From the NCBI GenBank assembly GCA_029378245.1, contig JARKIF010000040.1, forward strand, positions 62,001 through 126,000: 64,000 nucleotides of DNA. The letters are read 5' to 3'. The position numbers and the translations under genes were made by a program. Origin of the DNA: Roridomyces roridus (lineage: Eukaryota; Basidiomycota; Agaricomycetes; Agaricales; Mycenaceae). The notes beneath the pieces are model-generated. The model did no database searches and was not told the DNA's origin. It saw nothing but the letters and a program-made list of their open reading frames with translations. This document shows, in pieces, positions 23,391-33,243 of this stretch (positions are counted from its first letter, which is position 1; every line of letters starts with the position of its first letter).

Positions 23391-24723
23391 GTTGAGATTT
23401 AGATTGATTAGTGGTTGAGTTTGTGGTTGAGTTATCTCACTACATTCGATACTACTCAGAGTTTCTATTTCACGGCCACACCCTAGTGCACCGTTTCATC
23501 GGTTCACATGGATCTGCATTCACCCTTGCTTCAATGGCTCTCAGTAACATTCCCATGCATCATCGACTTCGTGGCAATGCCTTGCCCATCAAGGATATCA
23601 TTGTTCTACGGAGTGGTCTTTCTTATGTATTCATCCCAGAATCATGTCACGCGGTTGCTAAATTGGCGCTGGGGCATACCACGCGCCCCAGCGCGCTCAG
23701 TTTACTTATTCCGTGCCTTCCTCCGGGTACTTACATGCCGTGGCGCAATGTCGATAAGCCTCGAGGCGAGGCCTGACTATCGTCATCTACCATTTTTATT
23801 CCGATCGGCTATTCCCCGGCTAATTCGAACTCAAACTGTGGATCATAATGAGTCCTGATTTCGTTGCAGATTCGTTTCAAGGGGACTCAGTAACCCGGGG
23901 ATTCTCTATTCAATTTGCTCAAAGCATGTTTCTGAATTTTCGCTGGGATTCCAGGGCAAGACCCGGTCCCCTTTGCCTCTACTGATTGTGTTTTTTGCAT
24001 CATACCCTTCCGGGAGTCACCATGTACTCCGGGACTCCCTATTAATCTGGATTCCAAATAGGCCTGTGTATTCACTACCAGGGCCCGGATGTCGTGTCTT
24101 GAAATCCCTTCAGAGTGCGGTATCATTCTTGCTGTGTTTCATTTGTGCCAATCAGCGAACACCTGGTTTGGATGCCACTGTGATGGCTGATGCCTTCTTG
24201 GTTTTGCCTTCGATGTCCGGGTAACTTAGTGCTGACAAGGCCGTCATGGGGAGTGGCAGCAGTCCAGGGTCGTATGTCTGCTTTTCCAGGTGTCCTTCAC
24301 CCTTTCGGATCTGGGTCATCCATCCATCGCCTCCCTCATTCATCGTTTCGCGTCCACAGTTCAAAATTATCATTAATTACCTCTGAAAACCCTCTCTCCT
24401 CACAATTCGAGCTTAGGCTCAAGGAGAACTCTGTTCAACTTTCTTCCACCTATGTTCCATTCACCTATGATTAATTTCGCCACTAATCTTTCTGCGCCAA
24501 ATCGGCTTCTGCACTGGCACTGGCCCTTTCCTTCTCCGGCCCAAGACACATAATTAGTGCAATTCAGCCTCAAAAGAATTGGTGAAACTGAAAGTTCCCT
24601 ACTCTGTTGGACTCAAGTTCGGGTTGCAATGATCTGACACGGATAGATGATTCAATTCTTCGCCGCTTATTTGTTGGGTTAGCCGTGGGCGTTGGTGATG
24701 CCCTCGTCTGGCGTCTTCGTTCT

Positions 24724-25310
24724 GGGTTCATTCTCACGCCTCACCATCGCCCTACGACCTGGAGATCAGCGGTTCGGGAAGTCGAACCTTCCGCTGCTCC
24801 TCCACCCCCAAACGAATATCTGTGGCTGCCCTCAAGTTCAATTCGGTTCCCAGACGCAAACGAAGCGCAGAACAAGAGTGTAGTACTGATGAGCTTGCGA
24901 CATCAGCACTGATTCTTGTGACAGCGGAGTGACACATGATTTGTGATCCGCACCTTCTCTCATCACACCACGACCATCTGCCAGCACTTCGTGCAATGCA
25001 GCGTGTACGTCGACGAATCCACCCTCCAAGACCTCCCAAACTTTTCCCCGCCCGCCCTCGCCTTCAAAACTGAGGTCTCAAGTACTATATCACATGCCAA
25101 TTTGCTTCAGCTTTTCAAGGGCCCGTGGGGCAGCACACAGGTAGGGTGGTAGTTGGGGTTCATTCTCACGCCTCACCATCGCCCTACGACCTGGAGATCA
25201 GCGGTTCGGGAAGTCGAACCTTCCGCTGCTCCTCCACCCCCAAACGAATATCTGTGGCTGCCCTCAAGTTCAATTCGGTTCCCAGACGCAAACGAAGCGC
25301 AGAACAAGAG
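24724..25310. repeat. Duplicated end modules of the 6-kb insert
   Basis: Order: 155-bp module (24724-24878), 72-bp linker, 96-bp module (24951-25046), 109 bp, second 155-bp module (25156-25310). The 155-bp copies look identical by eye. The 96-bp module matches the extreme left end of the insert at 19331. Confidence 0.85.
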
Positions 25311-25563
25311 CGGATTTTTTCGTGCTGTCGGGGGTCGAGTTGTTGGCGAAATGTTTCGGGGAGCACGAGGTGAGGTTGAACATGGAGGAGAAGGAGGGAT
25401 TGCCGATGACAGAGTTCGACGGCCATGCCGCAGGTTTGGCCTTTGTAGGAGAAAAGGAGCTTGTTGCGAAGAGAGAACATTCGGAGACTGTTGTTGGTCG
25501 ATGACGGTGCGAGTGCTCAATTCATGAGACTGTATTATGCATTATCTGGGAGCTCGTAGATAG

Positions 25564-25770
25564 TTACTGCCCAGTTATCGCGTCCACGAGATGATCTCCC
25601 AAATGGTGCCCAACATGTCCGTCCATGTGCATCGCCCTTTTATTGTTAAGATCGGCCTTGAGGGTTGAGAAGAAATATAAGTATGAGTTACAGGCACAAT
25701 CAAAGAAACCAGAACAACTACTCACATCTTGCCGACGTATCTCGGTGTAGACCATGAAACGGCCATGGTG
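25564..25770 (-). pseudogene. 3' relic of DUF6593-like gene (copy A)
   Basis: Matches the last two exons of the gene at 48091-48867: MVYTEIRRQD, then a GTGAGT intron, then a final exon with NNKRAMHMDGHVGHH and a stop at 25564-25566. Everything upstream of about 25770 is missing, and the duplication ends here, just before the F-box gene at 25957. Confidence 0.7.
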
Positions 25771-25956
25771 GATGTCGTTTCCTTCTCCCGGGAGCTTTGC
25801 CCGAGTATTCAGCATGTAGATGCGGTCCCCCTCCAGCGGCTCGAACGAACTTCATGACAGCTTTCCCGAGGTTCATGTAAATTTCTACTATGAGTCAGGA
25901 ACATGGAAAATTCAGCGGAATGCTGCCCGAGAAACGGGACTACATCCGGTTGTTAT

Positions 25957-27109
25957 CTACACAAGAATCCCCCAAGCATGAGCCAGCGGCATGAGCCTCC
26001 TCGTTCCGAATTCAGGCCGCAAATACGAGAGTCCAATGTCTTCCTCGTCGAGCCGAAAAACCTCCAGTCTTTGGAACTGTGGGCGTGCGAGGAGCTGGTC
26101 GATGTCGGCGTATGGAATCTGGTCCAACCTGTTTTTAGAACGGAGCGAAATCCGTATACTTCGTAGCTCGTGTGAGGTGAGACCAGACAGGATTGGCAGC
26201 ACGCGGGCGGTAGATTCGCTCGAGAGGCGGAGAACGCGCAGCCTAGTGGCATGTCGCAGTATCGCAGGTGGCTCTCCATCTTGAGAGAGAGAGACTAAGT
26301 ACAATCATCCAGAGGATACATCAAAACTCACCGCTTGACCATCCATGTTTGGAACAAAGAGAGAGGGTCTGGAGTCCCGCGCCCGCTCGCTGAGAGTACG
26401 CATGCAAGGACGCCCAATCTCTCCTAGCGTGCCTACCAGGAAGCCATTGAAGTGACTTCAAGGTGGGCAGAACAGGGAGCGAAAGAAGCCACGCAAACAA
26501 ATGGCGGACACCCAGAGCACTTCCCAGGTCCAGATTCTCCAGACGTGCAGGGAATGAATTGGATAAAGTCCCCGTGGGGACTATTGTGCCATCGGTGGCC
26601 AAATCGAAATTTTCGAGAGCCGGAAGGCTCACGAAGATGTGGGTAATCGTGCCCAGCGAAACCTGGTCCGCCGACGTGGAATGCAGCTCGAAACGAGTCA
26701 AAGACAGACATTGTGAGCCCAAGACTGGAAGACAAGTATCCAGGAAGAAGTCCCGTGGTACGGCCTTTTGTGGGTCCGAGTCAATCTCACATTTAATGGA
26801 GGTCAAGTTGACGCATTCATTGGCAAGCCTCGCGAGATACGCCGGATGGAACGGTGATAGTCCGAAGGTAAAGGCCAGATCCACCACCTGGATCAGGGCC
26901 ATGACCGGGCTCGAGGAGGTTTCGACGAGCGCGAGGAGTGATTCGAGGTGGAGTCCAGCCAGCCACAGGTAGCGAAAGACGTGGAATCTACTCCGGGGCA
27001 GCCATTGGCGGCAAACGACTCCGCAGGTGGCTATTCGAAATGGATCGCCCTTTAGCACAGAAACGGCGTCTAGGACCTGATCCACGAGTTCCGGAGAGAA
27101 ATTTCGCGT
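25957..27109 (-). pseudogene. F-box protein gene lacking its ATG
   Basis: The frame starts RNFSPELVDQVLDAVSVLKGDPFRIATCGVVCRQW, an F-box nearly identical in layout to the gene at 8833. Where that gene has ATG CGG GAG, this one has ACG CGA AAT (ACG at 27107-27109); the surrounding leader is also similar, so the start codon seems to have mutated. The first in-frame ATG is well inside the protein. A 52-nt intron (26280-26331, GTGAGT...TCAAG) joins WSS|DGEPPAIL at the family splice site and the C-terminus ends normally at 25957. All else is open, so it may still be translated from the ACG, or be a young pseudogene. It lies at the right edge of duplicated copy A. Confidence 0.75.
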
Positions 27110-27315
27110 TGACTGCGAACTGTGTCAGTACGAGGGATTCGGATGGGCAAAATGAGTGGGTCACTACGCGAGATGGTGGTGGTTGCGGTCAGAGAGCGTT
27201 CAAGCAAGAACAAATAATGACAGGCATATACGACTTCGGAAAAAAAGGGTTTGCCAATCTGTGAAAGCAACACGAGTACGATAGCAGACAACGCGAATGG
27301 GTCATGAATAAGAAA

Positions 27316-28052
27316 TCAACGGCGCGGAAGGACCACCCTCTCCCCGAATTCCAACTGGCGAACCACCTTGGCATCGCTGAAAAACTCCTTTTCAATTATC
27401 CGCTTCCCTGTAGCACGGCACTGCTTTGTCCACACGCACTCCACAGTCAAATCAACGTCCCGCTCCGGATCCGTATGCCATCGGACGTGGAAAGAAGAAG
27501 AAACCCGATCTATGAGCGGCACGGTATTGTCGTACAAGTCCGCCATGTACAATGGGCGTCCAAGATCGAGGATCGCCCTACGCTCGGTGTCGCCTCCACG
27601 CCTGTGACAGGTCTCGATAACGGCCATCGTCCTGGCTGGAGGTTGAGTGAGGAGCATGCGTCGCCAGCTATCGAGTTTCATGAGAATGGGCCCAGATTCG
27701 AGGGTTTGGATTCTTACCTAGCATCTTTGCGTCGAAATGCGTCGGGTGCACGCGCCCACGGCATGTCCATGATCGCCTCTGGAGTTCCCGGCCAGCGCGA
27801 TCGGTGACCCGCCGCTTCGGTGAAGAAAGGAGCGAACATCTCGACGAGAATTGGATTCTGCATGGGTTCTGCGGAGGACAGCGATTCGGGTAGTAAGAAG
27901 AGGGCTCGTTGGACGACAGGGGTGAGAGTGATATCCCGCCACGTTTTGCTGACGAGAGGGGCAGCGAGGAGAAGGTCGCGCATCGGCACACAAGACAGAA
28001 TGAGCGAAAGGAGCTCGGGCGTCGACATGACTGTAAGTCTTGCAGTTGCCAT
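27316..28052 (-). CDS. F-box-like domain protein, 228 aa
   Basis: The first ATG in frame (28052) gives MATARLTVMSTPELLSL, an F-box-like helix set: TPELLSLILSCVPMRDLLLAAPLVSKTWRDI, then VVQRALFLLPE and NPILVEMFAPFF, wording typical of a large Agaricomycete F-box family different from the leucine-rich one nearby. A 50-nt intron (27668-27717, GTAAGA...GATAG) joins DA|S|WRRMLLTQPP. Exon 2 ends at 27316 with a region usual for the family (LYDNTVPLIDR...VEC). Likely an SCF adaptor of unknown target. A TATA box lies about 40 bp upstream. Confidence 0.83.
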
Positions 28053-28091
28053 GGGTAGATTGGGCAAGTCAGAATTGCGATTCTCATCGGG

Positions 28092-28098
28092 TTATATA
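28092..28098 (-). promoter_or_regulatory. TATA box of F-box-like gene
   Basis: TATATAA on the minus strand, 40-46 bp before the ATG at 28052, a common fungal spacing. Confidence 0.5.
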
Positions 28099-31000
28099 CG
28101 CATGGCCTCGAGGACCCCGGACACCCCATCAGGGGTATAGCCACATCACACCCAGTGCTGCGAGCACGGTATAGCAAGACGCCAGCGGGCGCATCCGCCA
28201 GACGGAAGGAGCATTGCCTCGTCCTGCAGGAGGACCTCGACATTCGGAGATGCATGAGCAGCGAGTACGCCCAGCGCTGGCCAAACGATGACGGCCCGCC
28301 GTGAGGAATGGAGGCACATTAGTGGTATGTGTGGTCTTTGGAGGAAACAGCGGGCGCTCAGGCTGATTGGGCGCAAGATGCACGGAGGTATACCGCCGAT
28401 GGAGTGGAGATGGCGTTGGGAGGAGCCGGGAAGCCAGTACAGCATTCCCTCCGGCCGCTCACTCGACGGATGCACCCAAGGTGGCACAGCCTACGAGTCA
28501 GTCCAGCTACACAAAGAGTCGTCCTGTACCGCAAGGAAGGCGAGGAAGGTCGGAGTGGCACACGCAGGATGAGCCTGACGAGCCGCCCGTCCTGCATCGA
28601 CCAAACGGGGGACGATATATGTGCACTGCGTGGAGGTCGCTACGCATCTGTCGGGTGCGCACAACCACCATGGGCTATGGAGGCGCAGAAGTGGATGGAT
28701 GGCGACACTGACGAGGATGGGGCGAGGCGGCAAGCAGGGAGGAGTCGGGGAGCAGCTACACAAGGAAGGAGCTGGACCCGTCGTGTACCGTGAGGAAGAA
28801 CGGAAGGAGGTAGGAGCGGCAGACACGGGACGAGTCTGCAGATGTGAGGAGCTGCAGGTCCTGCTTCCAGTCCACGTGCTACGATAGACACAAGTGGCGA
28901 TGACAAGCTACGCGTCTGGTCATTGGGCGTAGAAGCGGCTGCCTATGGCCAACGTCCAGCTATCAAGGCGTCCGGGACCCGACGGGGCGTATGCACCTGG
29001 AGCGGGCTGATCCAGGGACCAGCGAGCCCCCAACCTCCGCTGGCTCGCGCCTGCTTGTCGTATCGACCCTTCGCCTATCCAGCACTCCGGGAAAGGGGTC
29101 TCAAGAGCGACAGACAGAACTACCTAGGGCTTGTCAAGGATAGGAGACCGACCAAAGATTGCATACGTACCTTGGAACGCCAATGGTGTCTCGGAGAGCA
29201 TAGTGTCTCGGAGAGCATATTGCCGTGCGCAGGATGACGAGGTCAGTCAGGACTTGACGGTGGTGGAATGCCCAGCCAGCTGCGCCGCGTTGGACCGGGG
29301 ATCCTGGAGTATATATTTGTCAGCGAGGGAGACGGGCGACGACGGTGGACACACCTCGCTCGCCAAGTATCACGTTCTCCTCTGACTCGTTCTCGAAAGT
29401 GTAGTGGCCACCTCCGAAGGCTGCTTCTCCGTGCTCGTCCCAAGGATCTCGGTCGACCTCTGTTACGCCTGGAAGGTTCGTCAGCAACGAATAGTGGACG
29501 AGTAATATATATCCGTACCCGCTCCAGCGCGCCACTCTCCCGAGGTCCATCTCCATCTAATTGACCTCACGAGCACGCCAGCGTCGTCAATAGCAGTGAT
29601 GTGTGCTTTGCATGATCTCGCTGTCGAGCGGCGATCTTTGAGATGGGTTCACAGGGCGAGGAGGGGGGCGTGGACGGTGGGGCGGCAACGGTACTCTCTC
29701 GCCCGAGGTAGTGGGGCAAACGCGTAGCAAGTGGAAATCCAGGACGCTGACACTGCAATGCAGACGCCAGTAAGAACATATATCTAGACGTCTGTCAGCA
29801 ATGAAGAAAAGACAAGAAAAGTAGGGGCGCGCCTGGGTCTCTGCTCTCCTGCAGCGTGAGGACAAGTGGCCAAAGAGGTCCAGCGTCGGAAGAGGGTCGA
29901 CGCTGTCCGACGCGACATCCAGAACCCGATTTCAGGGAAATGACCAACGCCCCAACGATGAGAGCCAGCAGAGTGCGATCTGCGGCTGGATGAAAGCGGG
30001 GCAGCGTACGTGCCAAGCCAAGGCCACCAAGACTCAGAGACACCCATCGACACCCATGGTATCCCACAGCGGCCTGACTTGGACGCAGAGTCCATCTTGT
30101 CAGAAAGGCGGTCGACGCAGCTGAGGAGGCCGTCGCAGCGATCTATTCAAGCAGACGCGTGAATGGATAATCCGTGCAATCGAGGTCGGACACACACTGG
30201 GGAGGAGATTTGTCGAGCTAGCGACCTCTTTTTCGCCATCGGAAGGCACGCTCCTTGGTCCCCGTTCTATCGAGCCTGCAGTCCGGGCCATATACGGGGG
30301 GGGGAGGCGACGCAGTGCGAGTGAGACCAAGTGGTCGTGTCTTTGTCAAAGGAGCTGCGCGGACATCATATGCGAGGAGAAGAGGATGTTTGAAGCGCCA
30401 AGGTACTCCGTCAAGCCGGTGAGCGTCGTGGACCAAAGGATGTCATTGTCGGAGATTGATGGCTGATCGAGCACCCTTTCTCCCACCCGCCATGAACTTG
30501 AATGCTATCTACCTCGACGTACTGCGCACTGAGAGCCTTATCCATCTCTGGAACGAAAATTAACCACGACGTTGCCCGATCCTTTCTAACCCCACTTTGC
30601 CCGGCTCATCTCAAGAATTGAATCCCGCTTTGGCCCGTCTCGCTAGCTGCCCAATCCTACGTACGCTGCGACTCTTTCGGACTCATCCACAGCCTCTCCA
30701 CCGCATTCATCCCTCTCTTCAGTACCCTGCTCGGACAACCATGGTCCATGTATCTGATTACTGATGAAATATGGCAATCTGCCTCGACGTACTGTGCACT
30801 CGGGGAAGCTTGGCCATTGAGAGACTATTTGGATGGGAAACGGCCACTCCTGTACTTAGGGCCGCCACGGCTTCGATCACTGCGCACGTCGCCGAGGCTC
30901 AATGTGAAGAAAACAAGAGACAAGTAAGAATGATGTCACCGTGTTTTTACGCATATGAAAATCGTTTCTCGTTACTTACCTGTTGCAGAGGAGGATTCTC

Positions 31001-31522
31001 GAACACAGACGCGGGATGGGACGGAAGACCGCGGAGCATACGAAGCGTCTCGCGCCACCAACGATGACACCAGCACGCGACGGCAACGGGGGGCATCATG
31101 GCGGTCAATTAATTCTATGACGATCCTGAGATATCAAGCTGACTGGCAGAAAGGTGATGTACTTGCTGCAGAAAAAGACCTGAATTCAGATTCGCGGACG
31201 CCTTATTATAAGATCTCAAGACCGCTGCCTAACGATAGCGGGGTTGGCTTGGCTTTACTTGCCAAGTTGCGAGCAAGTGCACGCACTTCTCCTTTCCTGA
31301 AAACAGTTCCCGTACTTCTCCGGCAATGGCGCGTTCTTTTTAGCCTGAACATCTCACAGCCACGAACTCCGAAATCTCCACTTGGGTCCCATTTCCACAT
31401 CGTATTCCGATCAACCTTCCGGGGCTTGAAAGGAAGAGCACTGCACTGCTGACGCCACTCCATGCGCCGTACTACGCTCCTCGTGTTGCCTGCCCATGGC
31501 CTTTTAAACTCCCGCCCCCCGC
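28099..31522. other. 3.4-kb gene-free region
   Basis: GC-rich DNA with many accidental frames. A loose direct repeat (28498-28570 and about 28750-28830, both with CAGCTACACAA and TGTACCG words) is visible. The phrase CTCGACGTACTGCGCACT recurs near 30515, 30783 and 37490. No protein family or RNA gene is recognised. Confidence 0.45.
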
Positions 31523-31543
31523 ATGACTCACGAACGAACCCCC

Positions 31544-32262
31544 ATGCCCTCAACCGCCGTCATAAAAATCCTGATCCTCGTTCTCTGTACTTTCCTCGTT
31601 CTCCAAGCTCAATCACTCTACCACCTCTCCGCCTGGACTGAGGTGCAAGGCTTTGGCTTATCCGTCGCACTCAGCCGCATCCTCGCCTCATACATCAACG
31701 CTCCGATAACAATTGGGCAGCCTTTCGTTCCCTCCTTGGAAAACATCATATTCGAACCGCCCTCGTCACTCGGCCACCATGGCTCCCTTGGATGGGCGTT
31801 CCCGGGCAGCGCGAACGAAATCGGGCGAAACTTCTTTGATGGGTTCAGTAGGAATATCACGATAATGGTCACTCCGCCTGGGGGTGCGGAACAGTTCCTC
31901 GTTGGGTGAGTGGTACTTTTGTCATGTAAATCCATCCTCCTGATAAGGTCGACTCCGATAGCATGGCATCTGGCCCCGCCCACGGATTCTGCGGCTTCAC
32001 GCCCGGATCAGCCTCACGAGGGTTGCTGAATTCTTTCATCGCTGGCAAGTAAGCATTCTTCTACTACGACTGACCGACTTATTCCGCATACTGACGATAA
32101 TTCACTTATAGCTACACAGCCCGATGGATCGTCGAATTCGGGCAAAGCTCCCAACCCGATGCACACGTCGATCGTCGAACGGGATGCGGCCCCGAGCCGT
32201 TCAATTTGACGACCGTGGAGTTTGCGAGGAGCTGGCAGGTCGTGCCTATGCCAGCGAGTTGA
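31544..32262 (+). CDS. Secreted protein, unknown family (paralogue 1)
   Basis: Three exons, 31544-31905, 31962-32048 and 32112-32262, encode 199 residues; all three splice phases match the paralogue at 38032. A signal peptide is clear (MPSTAVIKILILVLCTFLVLQ); an ATG seven codons earlier (31523) is possible. Conserved blocks shared with the paralogue: QPFVPS-ENIIF, GSLGWAFP, GRNFFDGFS, HGFCGFTPG, ARWIVEFGQS, TGCGPEPFNFTTVEF. Two cysteines (in GFCGF and GCGPE) are conserved and could pair. I know no function. Exported or cell-surface role inferred from the signal peptide and lack of further helices. Confidence 0.8.
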
Positions 32263-32515
32263 GCAGCACAGGTTCGGAGGCGTCCAAAACCTTCAATGTA
32301 TCATATGTACAACCCGGTGTGTGTGTGTGTGTGTACAGTACAACCTATGTATGTATTTCCAACGCTTACATTGAAAACGCGCATCGCTGATCATCGGTGT
32401 CCAGTCGGCGCCGACCCAAGGTAACATTAATACTATATCACTTCGAACACTGAGTATTATAATAGAGGTTTCTGTTCCAGCCCATCAACAACATCTACGT
32501 CTCTTCCTTTTGTCT

Positions 32516-33001
32516 CTAGACCGAGGCTCCCACTTTTCCAACCGAATAACGCCGGATAACCCATTCAACCAATTTGTAGACCAAGAACGCCGCAATTAGG
32601 GCCCGAACGCCATTGAAGACAAGCCGTGCCACGGAACCAACATTTTCCGAGAGCGATTTGTCGAAATCAAGGACAAGTTCTTTGCGGAAGGTGTAGATGA
32701 GGTTGCCAGCGCATAAACTGGTAAAGAAAAGCAAGTCGAACATGGTATCTCCATCATAATCCGACTGCCAATTGATCCGTGTGACGGCCCGTGCCGTGCG
32801 CATGCCCAAGTACCCTGAACAGTACAGGGAGACAACAGTGCAACCGTCCAAGATCTGTTGGAGTATCCACAGAACGGTAGATTCGAGGGTTGGAAAATGG
32901 AGTGCGATTTGGACGGCGAGCAATGTGCAAGCTCCGACGATGAGCGCGACGATGGAGAGGAATTTGAGGAACCCCGGCCAGGGGATGTTTGTCCAGGTCA
33001 T
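32516..33001 (-). CDS. Small membrane protein, 161 aa, distant relative of the 47-64 kb array
   Basis: Single exon. Hydrophobic segments at about residues 13-35, 44-66, 86-105 and 128-150 suggest four transmembrane helices. The loop before the last one, LVLDFDKSLSENVGSVARLVFNGV, resembles the array family's (I/V)SL-x-KS-x-x-QNVLD-x-x-x-x-x-L-x-G. It lacks the long LEAGTAP linker. ATG chosen because CCACCATG context and a TATA box lie upstream. It is convergent with the secreted-protein gene at 31544. Function unknown; relation to the array is inference from pattern only. Confidence 0.75.
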   Translation of the reverse strand: MTWTNIPWPGFLKFLSIVALIVGACTLLAVQIALHFPTLESTVLWILQQILDGCTVVSLYCSGYLGMRTARAVTRINWQSDYDGDTMFDLLFFTSLCAGNLIYTFRKELVLDFDKSLSENVGSVARLVFNGVRALIAAFLVYKLVEWVIRRYSVGKVGASV

Positions 33002-33048
33002 GGTGGGTGCGGGTTGTAACTTGTCTGGAGCGGAAGAGTCGCCGGGGA

Positions 33049-33055
33049 TTTTATA
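33049..33055 (-). promoter_or_regulatory. TATA box of small membrane-protein gene
   Basis: TATAAAA on the minus strand about 50 bp before the ATG at 33001. Confidence 0.55.
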
Positions 33056-33243
33056 GGCTGGATTAGGGCGCTAATCTGTTGATTCAAGACGGCCAGCGGC
33101 TAGTGATCGGCAGTCTCTTCTCGACAGACGCAACAGCCGCGGCTGTTGTTGGGCTGTTACATGAAAGACGGAACCAAGACGGAAGTCGAAACTACTTAGT
33201 CTCTCTTACAGACCTTCTAACCTCCGCTAAGAAGGAAACTACA

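Larger units (their letters stand above)
19332..25309. mobile_element. 6-kb composite insertion of unknown class
   Basis: The host gene is cut inside GCGGATTTTTTC, which is present on both sides (19320-19331 and 25310-25321), a target duplication of up to 12 bp. The two ends are not inverted repeats. Instead, the left-end 96 bp (19331-19426) recurs at 24951-25046, and the right-end 155 bp (25156-25310) occurs also at 24724-24878. The insert therefore reads left end, 5.3 kb, right end, 72-bp linker, left end, 109 bp, right end. The interior has tandem repeats, an LTR-like stretch and no convincing gene. Confidence 0.75.
15553..25504 (+). pseudogene. Four-helix membrane protein gene, shattered by two insertions (copy A)
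   Basis: Twin of the intact gene at 47339-48037. The ATG is at 15553; seven codons later the 3237-bp element begins. The coding text resumes at 18821 (SNEHTHPCNIFFEY), with TM1 and TM2. At 19122-19124 the codon following GIM is TGA, where copy B has CCA. The frame then continues through TM3 (IFYHTCIILIYIHNKG) to GLGADFF at 19331, where the 6-kb insert begins. The last part resumes at 25322 (VLSGVELLAKCFGEHEVRLNM...HSETVVGR) and stops at 25504. Two insertions and one nonsense change make it a clear pseudogene. Confidence 0.88.
10536..25770. repeat. Segmental duplication, copy A (disrupted)
   Basis: The pieces 10536-11352, 12628-14668, 15173-15575, 18821-19331 and 25322 to about 25770 align in order with 44037 to about 48360. 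They carry the 5' end of the A-T-TE gene, its upstream region, the terpene synthase, the following spacer, the small membrane-protein gene and the tail of a DUF6593-like gene. The intervening DNA consists of four insertions, each absent from copy B and each flanked by a target duplication. Without insertions copy A is about 4.2 kb, close to copy B. Confidence 0.88.

Noticed and set aside
19332..25309. Full-length LTR retrotransposon
   Set aside because: The two ends are not direct repeats of each other; the 96- and 155-bp modules do not form matching LTRs, and no gag or pol frame exists.
28100..30500. Several 80-150 codon frames as genes
   Set aside because: They overlap on both strands in GC-rich DNA, show low-complexity Arg/Pro/Ser composition and match no family.
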